Below, piece by piece: positions 1-6,548 of a stretch of 18,364 nucleotides of DNA (positions are counted from its first letter, which is position 1; every line of letters begins with the position of its first letter). Below the pieces are notes generated by a model. The model saw only the letters and a list, made by a program, of their open reading frames with translations. It was not told the origin of the DNA and searched no databases. Both the position numbers and the translations under genes were made by a program. This DNA is from an uncultured Peptococcaceae bacterium (lineage in GTDB: Bacteria > Bacillota > Desulfotomaculia > Desulfotomaculales > Desulfallaceae). Location: the NCBI GenBank assembly GCA_913064925.1, contig CAJYBN010000032.1, forward strand, positions 1 to 18,364. Direction: 5' to 3'.

Positions 1-30
1 CTCTTTCCCTACACGACGCTCTTCCGATCT
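1..30. other. Illumina sequencing adapter left on the contig end
   Basis: The first 30 bases match the 3' part of the TruSeq universal adapter (begins CTCTTTCCCTACACGACGCT and ends CTTCCGATCT). They are not genomic. On the minus strand they read as the usual read-through adapter beginning AGATCGGAAGAGC. They fuse in frame to rho and create a false tail DRKSVV followed by a stop. The match is by memory of the adapter and is essentially exact. The junction is uncertain by one or two bases. Confidence 0.97.
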
Positions 31-1334
31 TTCTGGGCCTGGCGCATGTTGCGATAGGCCCGCACCAGGTCGGCGTTGGACTTGGTCTTTTTCAAGCGTT
101 CCAGGATGTATTCCAGGGCCTCGGCGGGGGCCATGCCCGCGGTGGCTTTCCGGAAATACCAGTTCAGTTCCAGCTCGTCCTTGCTGAGTAGCAGGTCTTC
201 CCGCCTGGTGCCCGAGCGCAGCACGTCCAGAGCCGGGAAAATACGGCGTTCGGCCAGGCGGCGGTCCAAAATCAATTCCATGTTACCCGTGCCTTTAAAT
301 TCCTCAAATATCACATCGTCCATGCGGCTGCCCGTGTCCACCAGCGCGGTGGCCAAAATGGTCAGCGAACCGCCTTCCTCCAGGTTGCGGGCGGCGCCGA
401 AAAACCGCTTGGGTTTGTGCAGCGAGGAGGGGTCCACCCCGCCGCTCAAGGTGCGGCCGCTGGGGGGCACCACCAGGTTGTGCGCCCGGGCCAGGCGGGT
501 GATGCTGTCCAGCAGAATGACCACGTCCCGGCCGTGTTCCACCAAGCGCTTGGCCCGTTCCAGCACCATGTCGGCCACCCGCACGTGGTTTTCCGGCGGC
601 TCGTCGAAGGTAGAGCTGACCACCAGCCCCTGCACCGACCTTTCCATGTCGGTCACTTCTTCGGGGCGCTCGTCGATGAGCAGCACAATCAGGTGTATTT
701 CCGGGTGGTTGGCGGTGATACTGTTGGCAATGGACTTAAGCAGCATTGTTTTACCCGCCTTGGGCGGGGAAACGATCAATCCCCGCTGGCCCTTACCCAA
801 GGGGGCGATAAGGTCGATGAGCCGGGTGGAGTAGTTGTCTCGCTCTGTTTCCAGGTTAATCCGTTCTTGGGGGAACAGGGGGGTGAGTCCTTCAAAATGC
901 AGTCGCTTGGAGGCTTCGTCGGGATCGGCCCCGTTGACTTGTTCCACGCGCAGCAGCGCGGAGTAGCGCTCGCTGTCCTTAGGGCCCCGGACCTGCCCGC
1001 TTACCAGGTCCCCGGTGCGCAGGTCGAAACGCCTGATTTGGGAAGATGAAACGTAAATGTCGTCGTTGCTGGGCAGGAAATGGAATGGTCGTAAAAAACC
1101 GTACCCGTCAGGGAGTATTTCCAGCACCCCGCTGGAATACTGCAGCCCGTTTTTCTCCATTTGCGCCCTAACTATTTCCGCAATCAGCTCTTTTTTTCGC
1201 AAACGGGAATAACCCGTAAGTTCCAACTCCTTAGCCAGTGCATATAGCTCGGCCAGCGTCTTGCTTTCCAGTTCGGCACAGTGCAAAGGCATACCCCCTT
1301 TTTTATTTGTATTACCGCAGGCGCTGGTATTCAT
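31..1334 (-). CDS. rho: Transcription termination factor Rho (3' end missing)
   Basis: Rho is the hexameric RNA-dependent ATPase helicase that ends transcription at unstructured C-rich RNA. The N-terminal Rho_N helical domain (about residues 20-60, LESKTLAELY...) is followed by a cold-shock-like RNA-binding domain with RNP1 motif DGYGFLRP (76-83). The RecA-like ATPase core has a Walker A at about 188-197 (SPPKAGKT) and a Walker B around VVILLDSITRLARAHN. About 435 genuine residues are present (usual family length 420-440), so only a few C-terminal residues are probably missing. The final DRKSVV plus stop comes from the adapter at 1-30. The chosen ATG (1334) overlaps the TGA of the upstream DUF2062 gene as ATGA, which suggests translational coupling. 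A second ATG at 1292 follows AAGGGGG but with almost no spacing. Identity is certain; the C-terminus is not. Confidence 0.96.
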
Positions 1335-1798
1335 ACTTCCTTGACAATCCCCTTGCGCTTTTGCCTGAGCAGCAACAGCTTGCGCACCAAGATATAAAGC
1401 AGCAGCCCGGCCAGCAGCGCGTTCACCGCGGCGCCGACCAGAAAGGGGTAACCCAGCTGGGCCAGCTTATCCAGCCAGTCCGCCGGCGAGGCAGTGGATA
1501 CCGTGACGGGTTCCAGCCGGACCGGAACCCGCCAGCCTATTAGTAATGTGCCGGTGGCCATGTTGAGCACGTAGAAAAAAGGTACGGCCAGCTTGAAAAA
1601 CGCCGCCGTTAGAGCTGCTGCAATACCATTGCCGCCCAACAGTCGCGCCACCACGTAGGCGAAGGGTATGCTGATCAAGGGAATGGGCAAAAAATCCAGG
1701 GCCAGCCCTACGGCTGCTCCACGGGCCACCCTGACGGGCGCGTCGGGCAAATCCATAACCCGCGAGTAATACTGTTTGCAGCGCCCCGTCCAGCTCAA
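1331..1798 (-). CDS. DUF2062-type small membrane protein
   Basis: A 155-aa protein of unknown function. The pattern RVARGAAVGLALDFLPIPLISIPFAYVVA near residues 23-50, then a second hydrophobic segment (about 57-90) and a third near the C-terminus (about 117-143) before a basic tail, fits the DUF2062 membrane family. Some members of that family are fused to or sit beside glycosyltransferases; nothing here shows that role. The start is TTG at 1798, supported by GAGGAGG seven bases upstream. The gene begins 12 nt after the transaldolase stop and its own stop overlaps the rho start (ATGA), so it looks like the middle gene of a talC-DUF2062-rho unit. The family call is from pattern memory; a function cannot be given. 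Confidence 0.75.
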   Translation of the reverse strand: MSWTGRCKQYYSRVMDLPDAPVRVARGAAVGLALDFLPIPLISIPFAYVVARLLGGNGIAAALTAAFFKLAVPFFYVLNMATGTLLIGWRVPVRLEPVTVSTASPADWLDKLAQLGYPFLVGAAVNALLAGLLLYILVRKLLLLRQKRKGIVKEV

Positions 1799-1810
1799 AA
1801 GTTTTCCTCC

Positions 1811-2473
1811 TCAGCTTTTGGGAACTTTAGCCCAGTCGGCAAGAAATTTCTCAATACCCAGGTCGGTGAGGGGGTGTTTGAGCATTTGCATTAATACTTT
1901 ATACGGCACGGTGGCAATGTGTGCACCTGCCAGCGCCGACTGGGTTACGTGCAGGGGGTGCCTGATGCTGGCGGAAATAATCTGGGATGGCAGGTCATGC
2001 AGTTCGTAAATCTGCACTATTTCTTCAACCAGGGCTATCCCATCATGGCCGATGTCGTCCAGCCGGCCCACAAATGGGCTCACGTAGGTGGCTCCGGCCA
2101 GCGCGGCCAGCAGGGCCTGGTTGGCGGAAAACACCAGCGTGACGTTGGTTTTAATCCCTTTTTGGGACAACGCGCGGACCGCTTTCAACCCCTCGCCGGT
2201 CATGGGGATCTTGACCACGATATTGGGATGGATGGCCGCCAGTTCCTCGGCTTCGGCAATCATGGGACCCGCCTCGGTACTCACCGCCTCGGCGCTGATG
2301 GGACCGTCTACCACGGCGGTGATCTCCCTCACCACCTCGGCAAAGTTACGTCCCTCACGGGCAATGAGGGACGGGTTGGTGGTAACGCCGCTTATCACGC
2401 CCAGCTCGTTAGCGGCTTTAATTTCCTCGATATTGGCGGAATCGATGAATAATTTAATAGCTAACACCTCCAA
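1811..2473 (-). CDS. talC: TalC/FSA-type transaldolase (fructose-6-phosphate aldolase family)
   Basis: This is a small transaldolase of the MipB/TalC group, acting on fructose 6-phosphate in the non-oxidative pentose phosphate pathway. Family landmarks are KLFIDSANIEEIK at the start, GVTTNPSLIAREG, the Schiff-base lysine in NIVVKIPMT (residue 83 counted from the first family-conserved position), TLVFSANQALLAA and SPFVGRLDD. The interval given is the longest open frame, starting at TTG (2473). The conserved family N-terminus begins at codon 2458-2456, which is ATT. A perfect GGAGG lies 8 nt before it, and from there the length is 215 aa, the normal family size. So initiation may be at AUU, at GTG 2467 or at TTG 2473. 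It lies between fba and DUF2062 in a same-strand series. True transaldolase versus F6P aldolase activity cannot be told from sequence here. Confidence 0.92.
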   Translation of the reverse strand: MEVLAIKLFIDSANIEEIKAANELGVISGVTTNPSLIAREGRNFAEVVREITAVVDGPISAEAVSTEAGPMIAEAEELAAIHPNIVVKIPMTGEGLKAVRALSQKGIKTNVTLVFSANQALLAALAGATYVSPFVGRLDDIGHDGIALVEEIVQIYELHDLPSQIISASIRHPLHVTQSALAGAHIATVPYKVLMQMLKHPLTDLGIEKFLADWAKVPKS

Positions 2474-2609
2474 AAGTTAAATCCCCGGTGGCCGGTTTTG
2501 CCATTGGCGCTGCTTTATCCCGGTATATGTATTTCATTGTATTACAGGTAATGGTAAAAGTCCATATGTTTTCATTATCTTTGAGCTATTTGCTTTGTAA
2601 CGTAACATT

Positions 2610-3464
2610 TCAAGCCTTACCCGCGCTGCCGAAAAGCCTGATTTTTTCCCGGATGACCTCCACCGCCGCCTCCCGGGCGGGACCGAGCACTTTCCGCGGG
2701 TCGATTTCTTCCGGGTTACCGGCCAGCACCGCCCGGCAGCGCTCCACGAAGGCTTCACGGATGTTGGTGTCGATGTTCACCTTGCGCACGCCCAGGCGGA
2801 TGGCTTCCCTGATGTCTTCGTCGGGCACGCCGGAAGAGCCGTGCAGCACGATGGGAATCTGCACGCGGGCGCGTATTGCGGCCAGCCGGTCAAAGTCCAG
2901 CTGGGGCTCGCCCCGGTACCTGCCGTGTGCCGTGCCGATGGCCACGGCCAGGGCGTCCACCCCGGTTTCCCGCACGAATTGCCCGGCTTCGTCCGGGTCG
3001 GTGAACAGGGCGTCGGCGTCGGCAACGTGAATATCGTCTTCGGTACCCCCTATTTTGCCCAGCTCGGCTTCCACGGAAACCCCTACGGCCCTGGCGGCGG
3101 CCACCACCTGCCTGGTCAATGCGATATTTTCCGCCAGGGGCAGCCGGGAGCCGTCTATCATCACGGACGTAAAGCCGGCCCGCAGGCAGCGCATCACTTG
3201 CTCGAAACTGGTGCCGTGGTCCAGGTGCAGGGCCACCGGCACGTTCACCGCCGCAGCCGCGGTCCGGGCCAGGGCGGCAATATAGTCCAGGCCGGCATAT
3301 TTGATGGCCCCCTGGCTGGCCTGCATGATGACCGGCGCCTTTTCCGCCTCGGCGGCGGCGGCGACGGCCTGCACTATTTCCATGTTGTTACAGTTAAAAG
3401 CTCCCACGGCATAGCCGCCCGCTTCGGCTTGCTGCAGCAGTTGTACCATTGGAACCAAACCCAT
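2610..3464 (-). CDS. fba: Class II fructose-1,6-bisphosphate aldolase
   Basis: A zinc-dependent aldolase that reversibly cleaves fructose 1,6-bisphosphate to DHAP and glyceraldehyde 3-phosphate in the cytoplasm. The protein is 284 aa, typical of the FbaA/GatY type. Visible landmarks are GAFNCNNMEI (about 21-30), the catalytic Asp and zinc His in LHLDHGTS (D82, H83), the zinc His of GTAHGRYRG and VLHGSSGVPD, and NIDTNIREAF near the phosphate site. The ATG at 3464 is chosen because GGAGGG precedes it by about 9 nt and because the family starts there; an upstream in-frame TTG (3492-3494) would add ten unconserved residues. It is followed by talC after about 140 nt and preceded by the zinc-ribbon gene. 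A tagatose or 2-deoxy-sugar relative is possible, but the context favours glycolysis/gluconeogenesis. Confidence 0.95.
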   Translation of the reverse strand: MGLVPMVQLLQQAEAGGYAVGAFNCNNMEIVQAVAAAAEAEKAPVIMQASQGAIKYAGLDYIAALARTAAAAVNVPVALHLDHGTSFEQVMRCLRAGFTSVMIDGSRLPLAENIALTRQVVAAARAVGVSVEAELGKIGGTEDDIHVADADALFTDPDEAGQFVRETGVDALAVAIGTAHGRYRGEPQLDFDRLAAIRARVQIPIVLHGSSGVPDEDIREAIRLGVRKVNIDTNIREAFVERCRAVLAGNPEEIDPRKVLGPAREAAVEVIREKIRLFGSAGKA

Positions 3465-3496
3465 GGCTCCAGCCCTCCTCGCAACCGTTTGCAAAT

Positions 3497-3519
3497 ATTA
3501 TACACCCCGCCGGGGGTGT
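3497..3519 (-). promoter_or_regulatory. Hairpin and TATAAT box just upstream of fba
   Basis: Bases 3502-3508 and 3513-3519 form a perfect 7-bp stem (ACACCCC/GGGGTGT) with a GCCG tetraloop. On the minus strand the stem runs straight into TATAAT (3502-3497). No T-run follows, so it is not a standard terminator, and no good -35 box lies 17 bp upstream. It may be a weak fba promoter or an mRNA 5' structure. The base pattern is direct observation; the function is a guess. Confidence 0.3.
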
Positions 3520-3528
3520 TTATAGGGT

Positions 3529-4212
3529 TTACTTGCGCTTGCGCCTGCTTTTTTTACCTGTTTTATGCATGTTGGCCAGGCTGTCCAGGCACTCAAAACC
3601 GTTACGGGCCAGCTCAATGGTTTCCACTTTCCTGATCACCTGCAAATCGTCTTCAGTTTCGGCATAAATTATATTAACGCTGTGGCAATTTTCGCAGTGC
3701 AGTTCCAGGCGGTCGGGGAATATATCCACCTCCACGTCCTGGTTGCCGCACTGGCAGTAAAGTGCCCCGCGCTCGGCGATATCGTGCAGGCAGTTTAATA
3801 CCTCGTACATGATTTCCGCGTTGTGGAAGTAGTCATCTTCACCGTCAAACTCGTTGGCCAGCGCTTCCATGCTTTCTTCCTGCGCCTCAGCCAGCGCCCT
3901 GACCTCTTCCTCGGGCCCCATGTAACCTAGTTCCAGGCCGGTTTCCTGGCAAAAAAGGTAGTTTACCTCGCCGGACCACAGCATCCTGGAACTTAAGGAG
4001 CGCAGGTGCTTGGTTTCGCATACCACGCAGGGTACCTGGACCCAGTACTGGCGGCGGTTCTTAGTGCTGACGACGAGCTTAACAAAGCCGCACGAACAAA
4101 CTATTTCCACTTTGTTATTTCCACTGAAGGCAAAACGGGAAAGGTTATGATAATCAAGCTTCCCGCACTCGGGGCACCGCATGGCCACCAGTGTGTCGGT
4201 AATAATAAGCAT
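3529..4212 (-). CDS. Conserved zinc-ribbon-like protein of unknown function
   Basis: A 227-aa soluble protein that I cannot assign to a named family. It has two cysteine-rich modules. The N-terminal one has CPEC (13-16), CSC (39-41), CVVC (62-65) and another Cys at 88. The C-terminal one has CQC (153-155) and CENC (173-176). Between them is a very acidic helix-rich linker (about 99-130), and the tail is strongly basic (GKKSRRKRK). Paired cysteines of this spacing usually bind zinc, and the basic tail suggests nucleic acid contact; both are inference. The ATG at 4212 has AGGAGG six bases upstream. It sits between spo0F and fba, 74 nt after spo0F. My memory of the same neighbourhood in Desulfotomaculum/Pelotomaculum genomes suggests a conserved position, unverified. 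Confidence 0.8.
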   Translation of the reverse strand: MLIITDTLVAMRCPECGKLDYHNLSRFAFSGNNKVEIVCSCGFVKLVVSTKNRRQYWVQVPCVVCETKHLRSLSSRMLWSGEVNYLFCQETGLELGYMGPEEEVRALAEAQEESMEALANEFDGEDDYFHNAEIMYEVLNCLHDIAERGALYCQCGNQDVEVDIFPDRLELHCENCHSVNIIYAETEDDLQVIRKVETIELARNGFECLDSLANMHKTGKKSRRKRK

Positions 4213-4286
4213 GGCTATCCTCCTGCCGAGTTAAGTTGGCTGTTTATGCGCAATTCGACGCCGGGTAACATAATCCTTTTTTCTCT

Positions 4287-4706
4287 TTAAGCCCTGTGAT
4301 AACCAATTTCTTTCACGACCTCCGCCCGGGAACGGCCGCCGGCCAGCACGCGCTGTACGGTAAAACGCAGTTCCTCCAGGTCGAAGGGCTTGTTGATAAA
4401 ATGCTGCACACCCATTTGCTCGGCTTTTTTCATTATTTCCGATTCCCCGTACGCCGTTAGCAGTACTACCGGCACCGCCGGTTTAATTTTTCTCATTTCC
4501 CGCAGCGTTTCAAGGCCGTCCATTTCAGGCATTTTCACGTCCAGAAGGACCAGCTGGTAGTTTTTTTGCTTGATTCTCTCCAGCGCCTCCCTGCCAGTGG
4601 CGGCTTGTTCCACGATGTAACCCTCGTCCATCAATACTTCGCTGATCAGCCTGCGCACGCCTACCTGGTCGTCCACGACGAGAAGCCGCAAGGTATTGCC
4701 GGACAT
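4287..4706 (-). CDS. spo0F: Spo0F-type single-domain response regulator
   Basis: A stand-alone receiver domain of 139 aa with no output domain. It is expected to carry phosphate from sporulation sensor kinases to Spo0B in the phosphorelay that activates Spo0A. All receiver residues are present: acidic pair D12/D13, phospho-acceptor D56 (VLLDVKMPEMDG), T84 (LLTAYGE) and K106 (INKPFD). These are exactly two positions later than in B. subtilis Spo0F (D10, D11, D54, T82, K104 from memory). The ATG at 4706 is preceded by GGGAGGGG with good spacing; the longer open frame reaching 4973 overlaps the preceding gene and has no family similarity. It is 95 nt downstream of the Yip1-like gene. A general CheY-like regulator is the alternative, but its closeness to Spo0F and the fba neighbour favour Spo0F. 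Confidence 0.85.
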   Translation of the reverse strand: MSGNTLRLLVVDDQVGVRRLISEVLMDEGYIVEQAATGREALERIKQKNYQLVLLDVKMPEMDGLETLREMRKIKPAVPVVLLTAYGESEIMKKAEQMGVQHFINKPFDLEELRFTVQRVLAGGRSRAEVVKEIGYHRA

Positions 4707-4772
4707 ATCCACCCCTCCCGGAAGGTCCTCCCTCTTGATTCGCCGGTATCGGGCATATCCCTGCTTTCCGGG

Positions 4773-4787
4773 CGGGAATTTTTCCCG
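4773..4787. repeat. 15-bp palindrome upstream of spo0F
   Basis: CGGGAATTTTTCCCG is a perfect 6-bp inverted repeat with a 3-bp centre, lying between the Yip1-like gene and spo0F, about 70 bp before the spo0F start. It could be an operator or a small RNA hairpin. On the minus strand no T-run follows it, so a terminator is unlikely. Observation only. Confidence 0.35.
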
Positions 4788-4801
4788 GCCTTTGGGCAAA
4801 A

Positions 4802-5518
4802 TCAATAAAAGAGTACCCCGGGCAGCCTTACAGCAAAGGAATAGGCAGCTGCAGTGATCAAAACCACCAGCAACAGCACGGCCAGGCCCGGCGTCAGAAC
4901 CACCAGCACCGCCCTGCCGGTACTCAGCCCGTGCACCTCCCGTATGCCGACAACCAGCAGTACGGTGCTCCAAATAAACAGCCCCAGTCCCAGCAGGGCG
5001 GTGAAAAGCGCGGCCGGCGGACCCGGGTTAAAATAGGACACGCCCAGCTGCACCGGCAGCATGAATACCGCCGGCAAGCCGGCCACCCCGCAAACGGCGA
5101 GCACGCCCCGGGCGCTGCCCCGCCCGCCGCATAATTCGGCCAGCAGGTGCAGCAAGCCGGCCGCCACCAGCCACTTGGCCACGGCAAACAAAAAGCCTCC
5201 GGCGGCCAGGACCGGCCACGCGGCGTTCACCAGTTCCCGCGCCGGCCAACCGGGCCAGTGAAAGTCTCCGAGGTACTGCGGGGCGGTAAAAAAGCCCATT
5301 AATGCCTCGGCCAGCTGCAGCGCGATAAAGATAACGGCGGCGCTCCGCAGCGGAGGATCCCCGGCAAACCCGGCCAGCGTGGGCACCGGGTCGAACAGCA
5401 CCCCGTAAATCATGTCCAGTATGCCCTGCGGGTTTTTGGCCTTTATATTCTTTATATTTACGATACTTTCCTCTTCCGCCGGCGAATATACATTATTCCC
5501 GTCGTTACGCAACATCAT
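4802..5518 (-). CDS. Yip1-like integral membrane protein
   Basis: A 238-aa polytopic membrane protein. After a short soluble N-terminus comes GILDMIYGVLFDPVPTLAGF (about 32-52), a signature near the start of bacterial Yip1-domain proteins. About five hydrophobic segments follow (roughly 60-80, 98-128, 135-160, 168-190 and 203-232). The bacterial family has no established biochemical role. Two tandem ATGs (5518 and 5515) follow CGGGGGTGC; the second has the better spacing. It lies only 12 nt after sppA and is very probably co-transcribed with it. The family call rests on the N-terminal pattern and topology. Confidence 0.7.
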   Translation of the reverse strand: MMLRNDGNNVYSPAEEESIVNIKNIKAKNPQGILDMIYGVLFDPVPTLAGFAGDPPLRSAAVIFIALQLAEALMGFFTAPQYLGDFHWPGWPARELVNAAWPVLAAGGFLFAVAKWLVAAGLLHLLAELCGGRGSARGVLAVCGVAGLPAVFMLPVQLGVSYFNPGPPAALFTALLGLGLFIWSTVLLVVGIREVHGLSTGRAVLVVLTPGLAVLLLVVLITAAAYSFAVRLPGVLFY

Positions 5519-5530
5519 GCACCCCCGGTT

Positions 5531-6439
5531 TTATGGCGCCGGTGGGCTGTAAACCAGCCACGCTGCCGGGTACAGCGCCGGCAGCTCCAGCCTGACACGG
5601 CCCAGGGCCTCCCACCAAGGGCGCCTGGGGGCCAGTTCCATGATGGCCGGCTCTCCCTTTATGCCTGCCAGCTCGGCCGCTTCCTGCACGGCATCGTAAA
5701 AATTGCCCAGCCGGTCCACCAGGCCGTTGGCCAGCGCCTGGCTGCCGGTAAAAACACGGCCGTCGGCTAGCTCTCTCACCTGTTCCAGTTCCATGTTCCT
5801 GCCCTCGGCCACCGTGCGGATAAACTGCTCGTAAATTTCGTCCACCATACCCTGGAAGATGGCTTCTTCCCGGGCGGTGACGTCGCGGGCCGGGGAACCC
5901 ATGTCCTTGTGCGGGCCGCTCTTGAAAACCCGGGGGCCGATCCCCAGCTTTTCATACAGCCCCTGCAAGTCTTGCGTTTCTATGATTACGCCTATACTGC
6001 CGGTTATGGTGCCCGGGCTGGCCACGATCATGTCGCAGCAGGATGCTATCCAGTAACCGCCGGAGGCGGCAACGTCCCCCATGGAGGCCACCACCTTTTT
6101 GCCCGCCCGGCGCAGCCGGTCTATTTCCAGGGCTATTTCCTGGGCGGCCGCCGTTGTGCCGCCGGGGGTGTTCAACCGCAGCACCACTGCCTTAATGGAT
6201 GAATCTTCCGCCGCCCGGCGCAGCTGTTCCATTATGCTTTCCGCACCCGCTACCGGGGTAAACAGGCCGCCGGCATCGACGCCGCCCGCCATCAGCCCGT
6301 CCACGCGGATGACCCCCACCGCGCCCGCGCCGGCATCACGGCCATAGTAATCCGCGCCGCGGCGCCCGTACAACGCGGCAGCCAGCAGGCACATCGCCAC
6401 CGCAGCAACGATCACGCCGGCTATCACCTTTCGCTGCAC
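5531..6439 (-). CDS. sppA: Signal peptide peptidase SppA (serine protease IV family, short type)
   Basis: A membrane-anchored serine protease that degrades cleaved signal peptides. At 302 aa it is the short single-repeat form of Gram-positives and archaea. Residues 4-24 form an N-terminal membrane anchor, with the catalytic domain expected outside. The Ser/Lys dyad is visible as S126 in VAASGGYWIA and K178 in KSGPHKDMGSP; RLNTPGG and GTITGSIGVI are further S49 family motifs. The start is GTG at 6439 with AGGTGG about seven nt upstream. It is 109 nt downstream of pyrG, separated by a hairpin-forming sequence, and is followed closely by the Yip1-like gene. Identification is firm; the substrate range is not known. 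Confidence 0.93.
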   Translation of the reverse strand: MQRKVIAGVIVAAVAMCLLAAALYGRRGADYYGRDAGAGAVGVIRVDGLMAGGVDAGGLFTPVAGAESIMEQLRRAAEDSSIKAVVLRLNTPGGTTAAAQEIALEIDRLRRAGKKVVASMGDVAASGGYWIASCCDMIVASPGTITGSIGVIIETQDLQGLYEKLGIGPRVFKSGPHKDMGSPARDVTAREEAIFQGMVDEIYEQFIRTVAEGRNMELEQVRELADGRVFTGSQALANGLVDRLGNFYDAVQEAAELAGIKGEPAIMELAPRRPWWEALGRVRLELPALYPAAWLVYSPPAP

Positions 6440-6471
6440 AGCTCAACCACCTTTCCGGCCCAGCACAGAAA

Positions 6472-6506
6472 CAGCTTTGGACCGCTGATGCGGAAGACCA
6501 AAGCTG
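6472..6506 (-). repeat. Bipartite hairpin in the pyrG-sppA gap
   Basis: CAGCTTTGG at 6472-6480 is repeated inverted as CCAAAGCTG at 6498-6506. Inside the loop a second stem forms (CCGC 6482-6485 with GCGG 6490-6493). The RNA would fold into a two-step hairpin just after pyrG and before the sppA ribosome site. No T-run follows on the minus strand, so it looks like a processing or stability element, or a small palindromic repeat, rather than a terminator. Confidence 0.5.
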
Positions 6507-6548
6507 CCGTCCTGCAACCAGTATATTTTTTATCACCACGCTTTTCCG

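Noticed and set aside
417..1049. Plus-strand frame opposite rho
   Set aside because: Antisense shadow of the Rho ATPase domain with no recognisable motif; the minus strand clearly codes.
3529..4212. Possible toxin or defence protein because of unknown function and zinc motifs
   Set aside because: No partner gene, no catalytic motif and a housekeeping neighbourhood; nothing supports a defence role.
4707..4973. N-terminal extension of the Spo0F frame
   Set aside because: It overlaps the Yip1-like gene, is unrelated to receiver domains, and the ATG at 4706 has a strong ribosome site.
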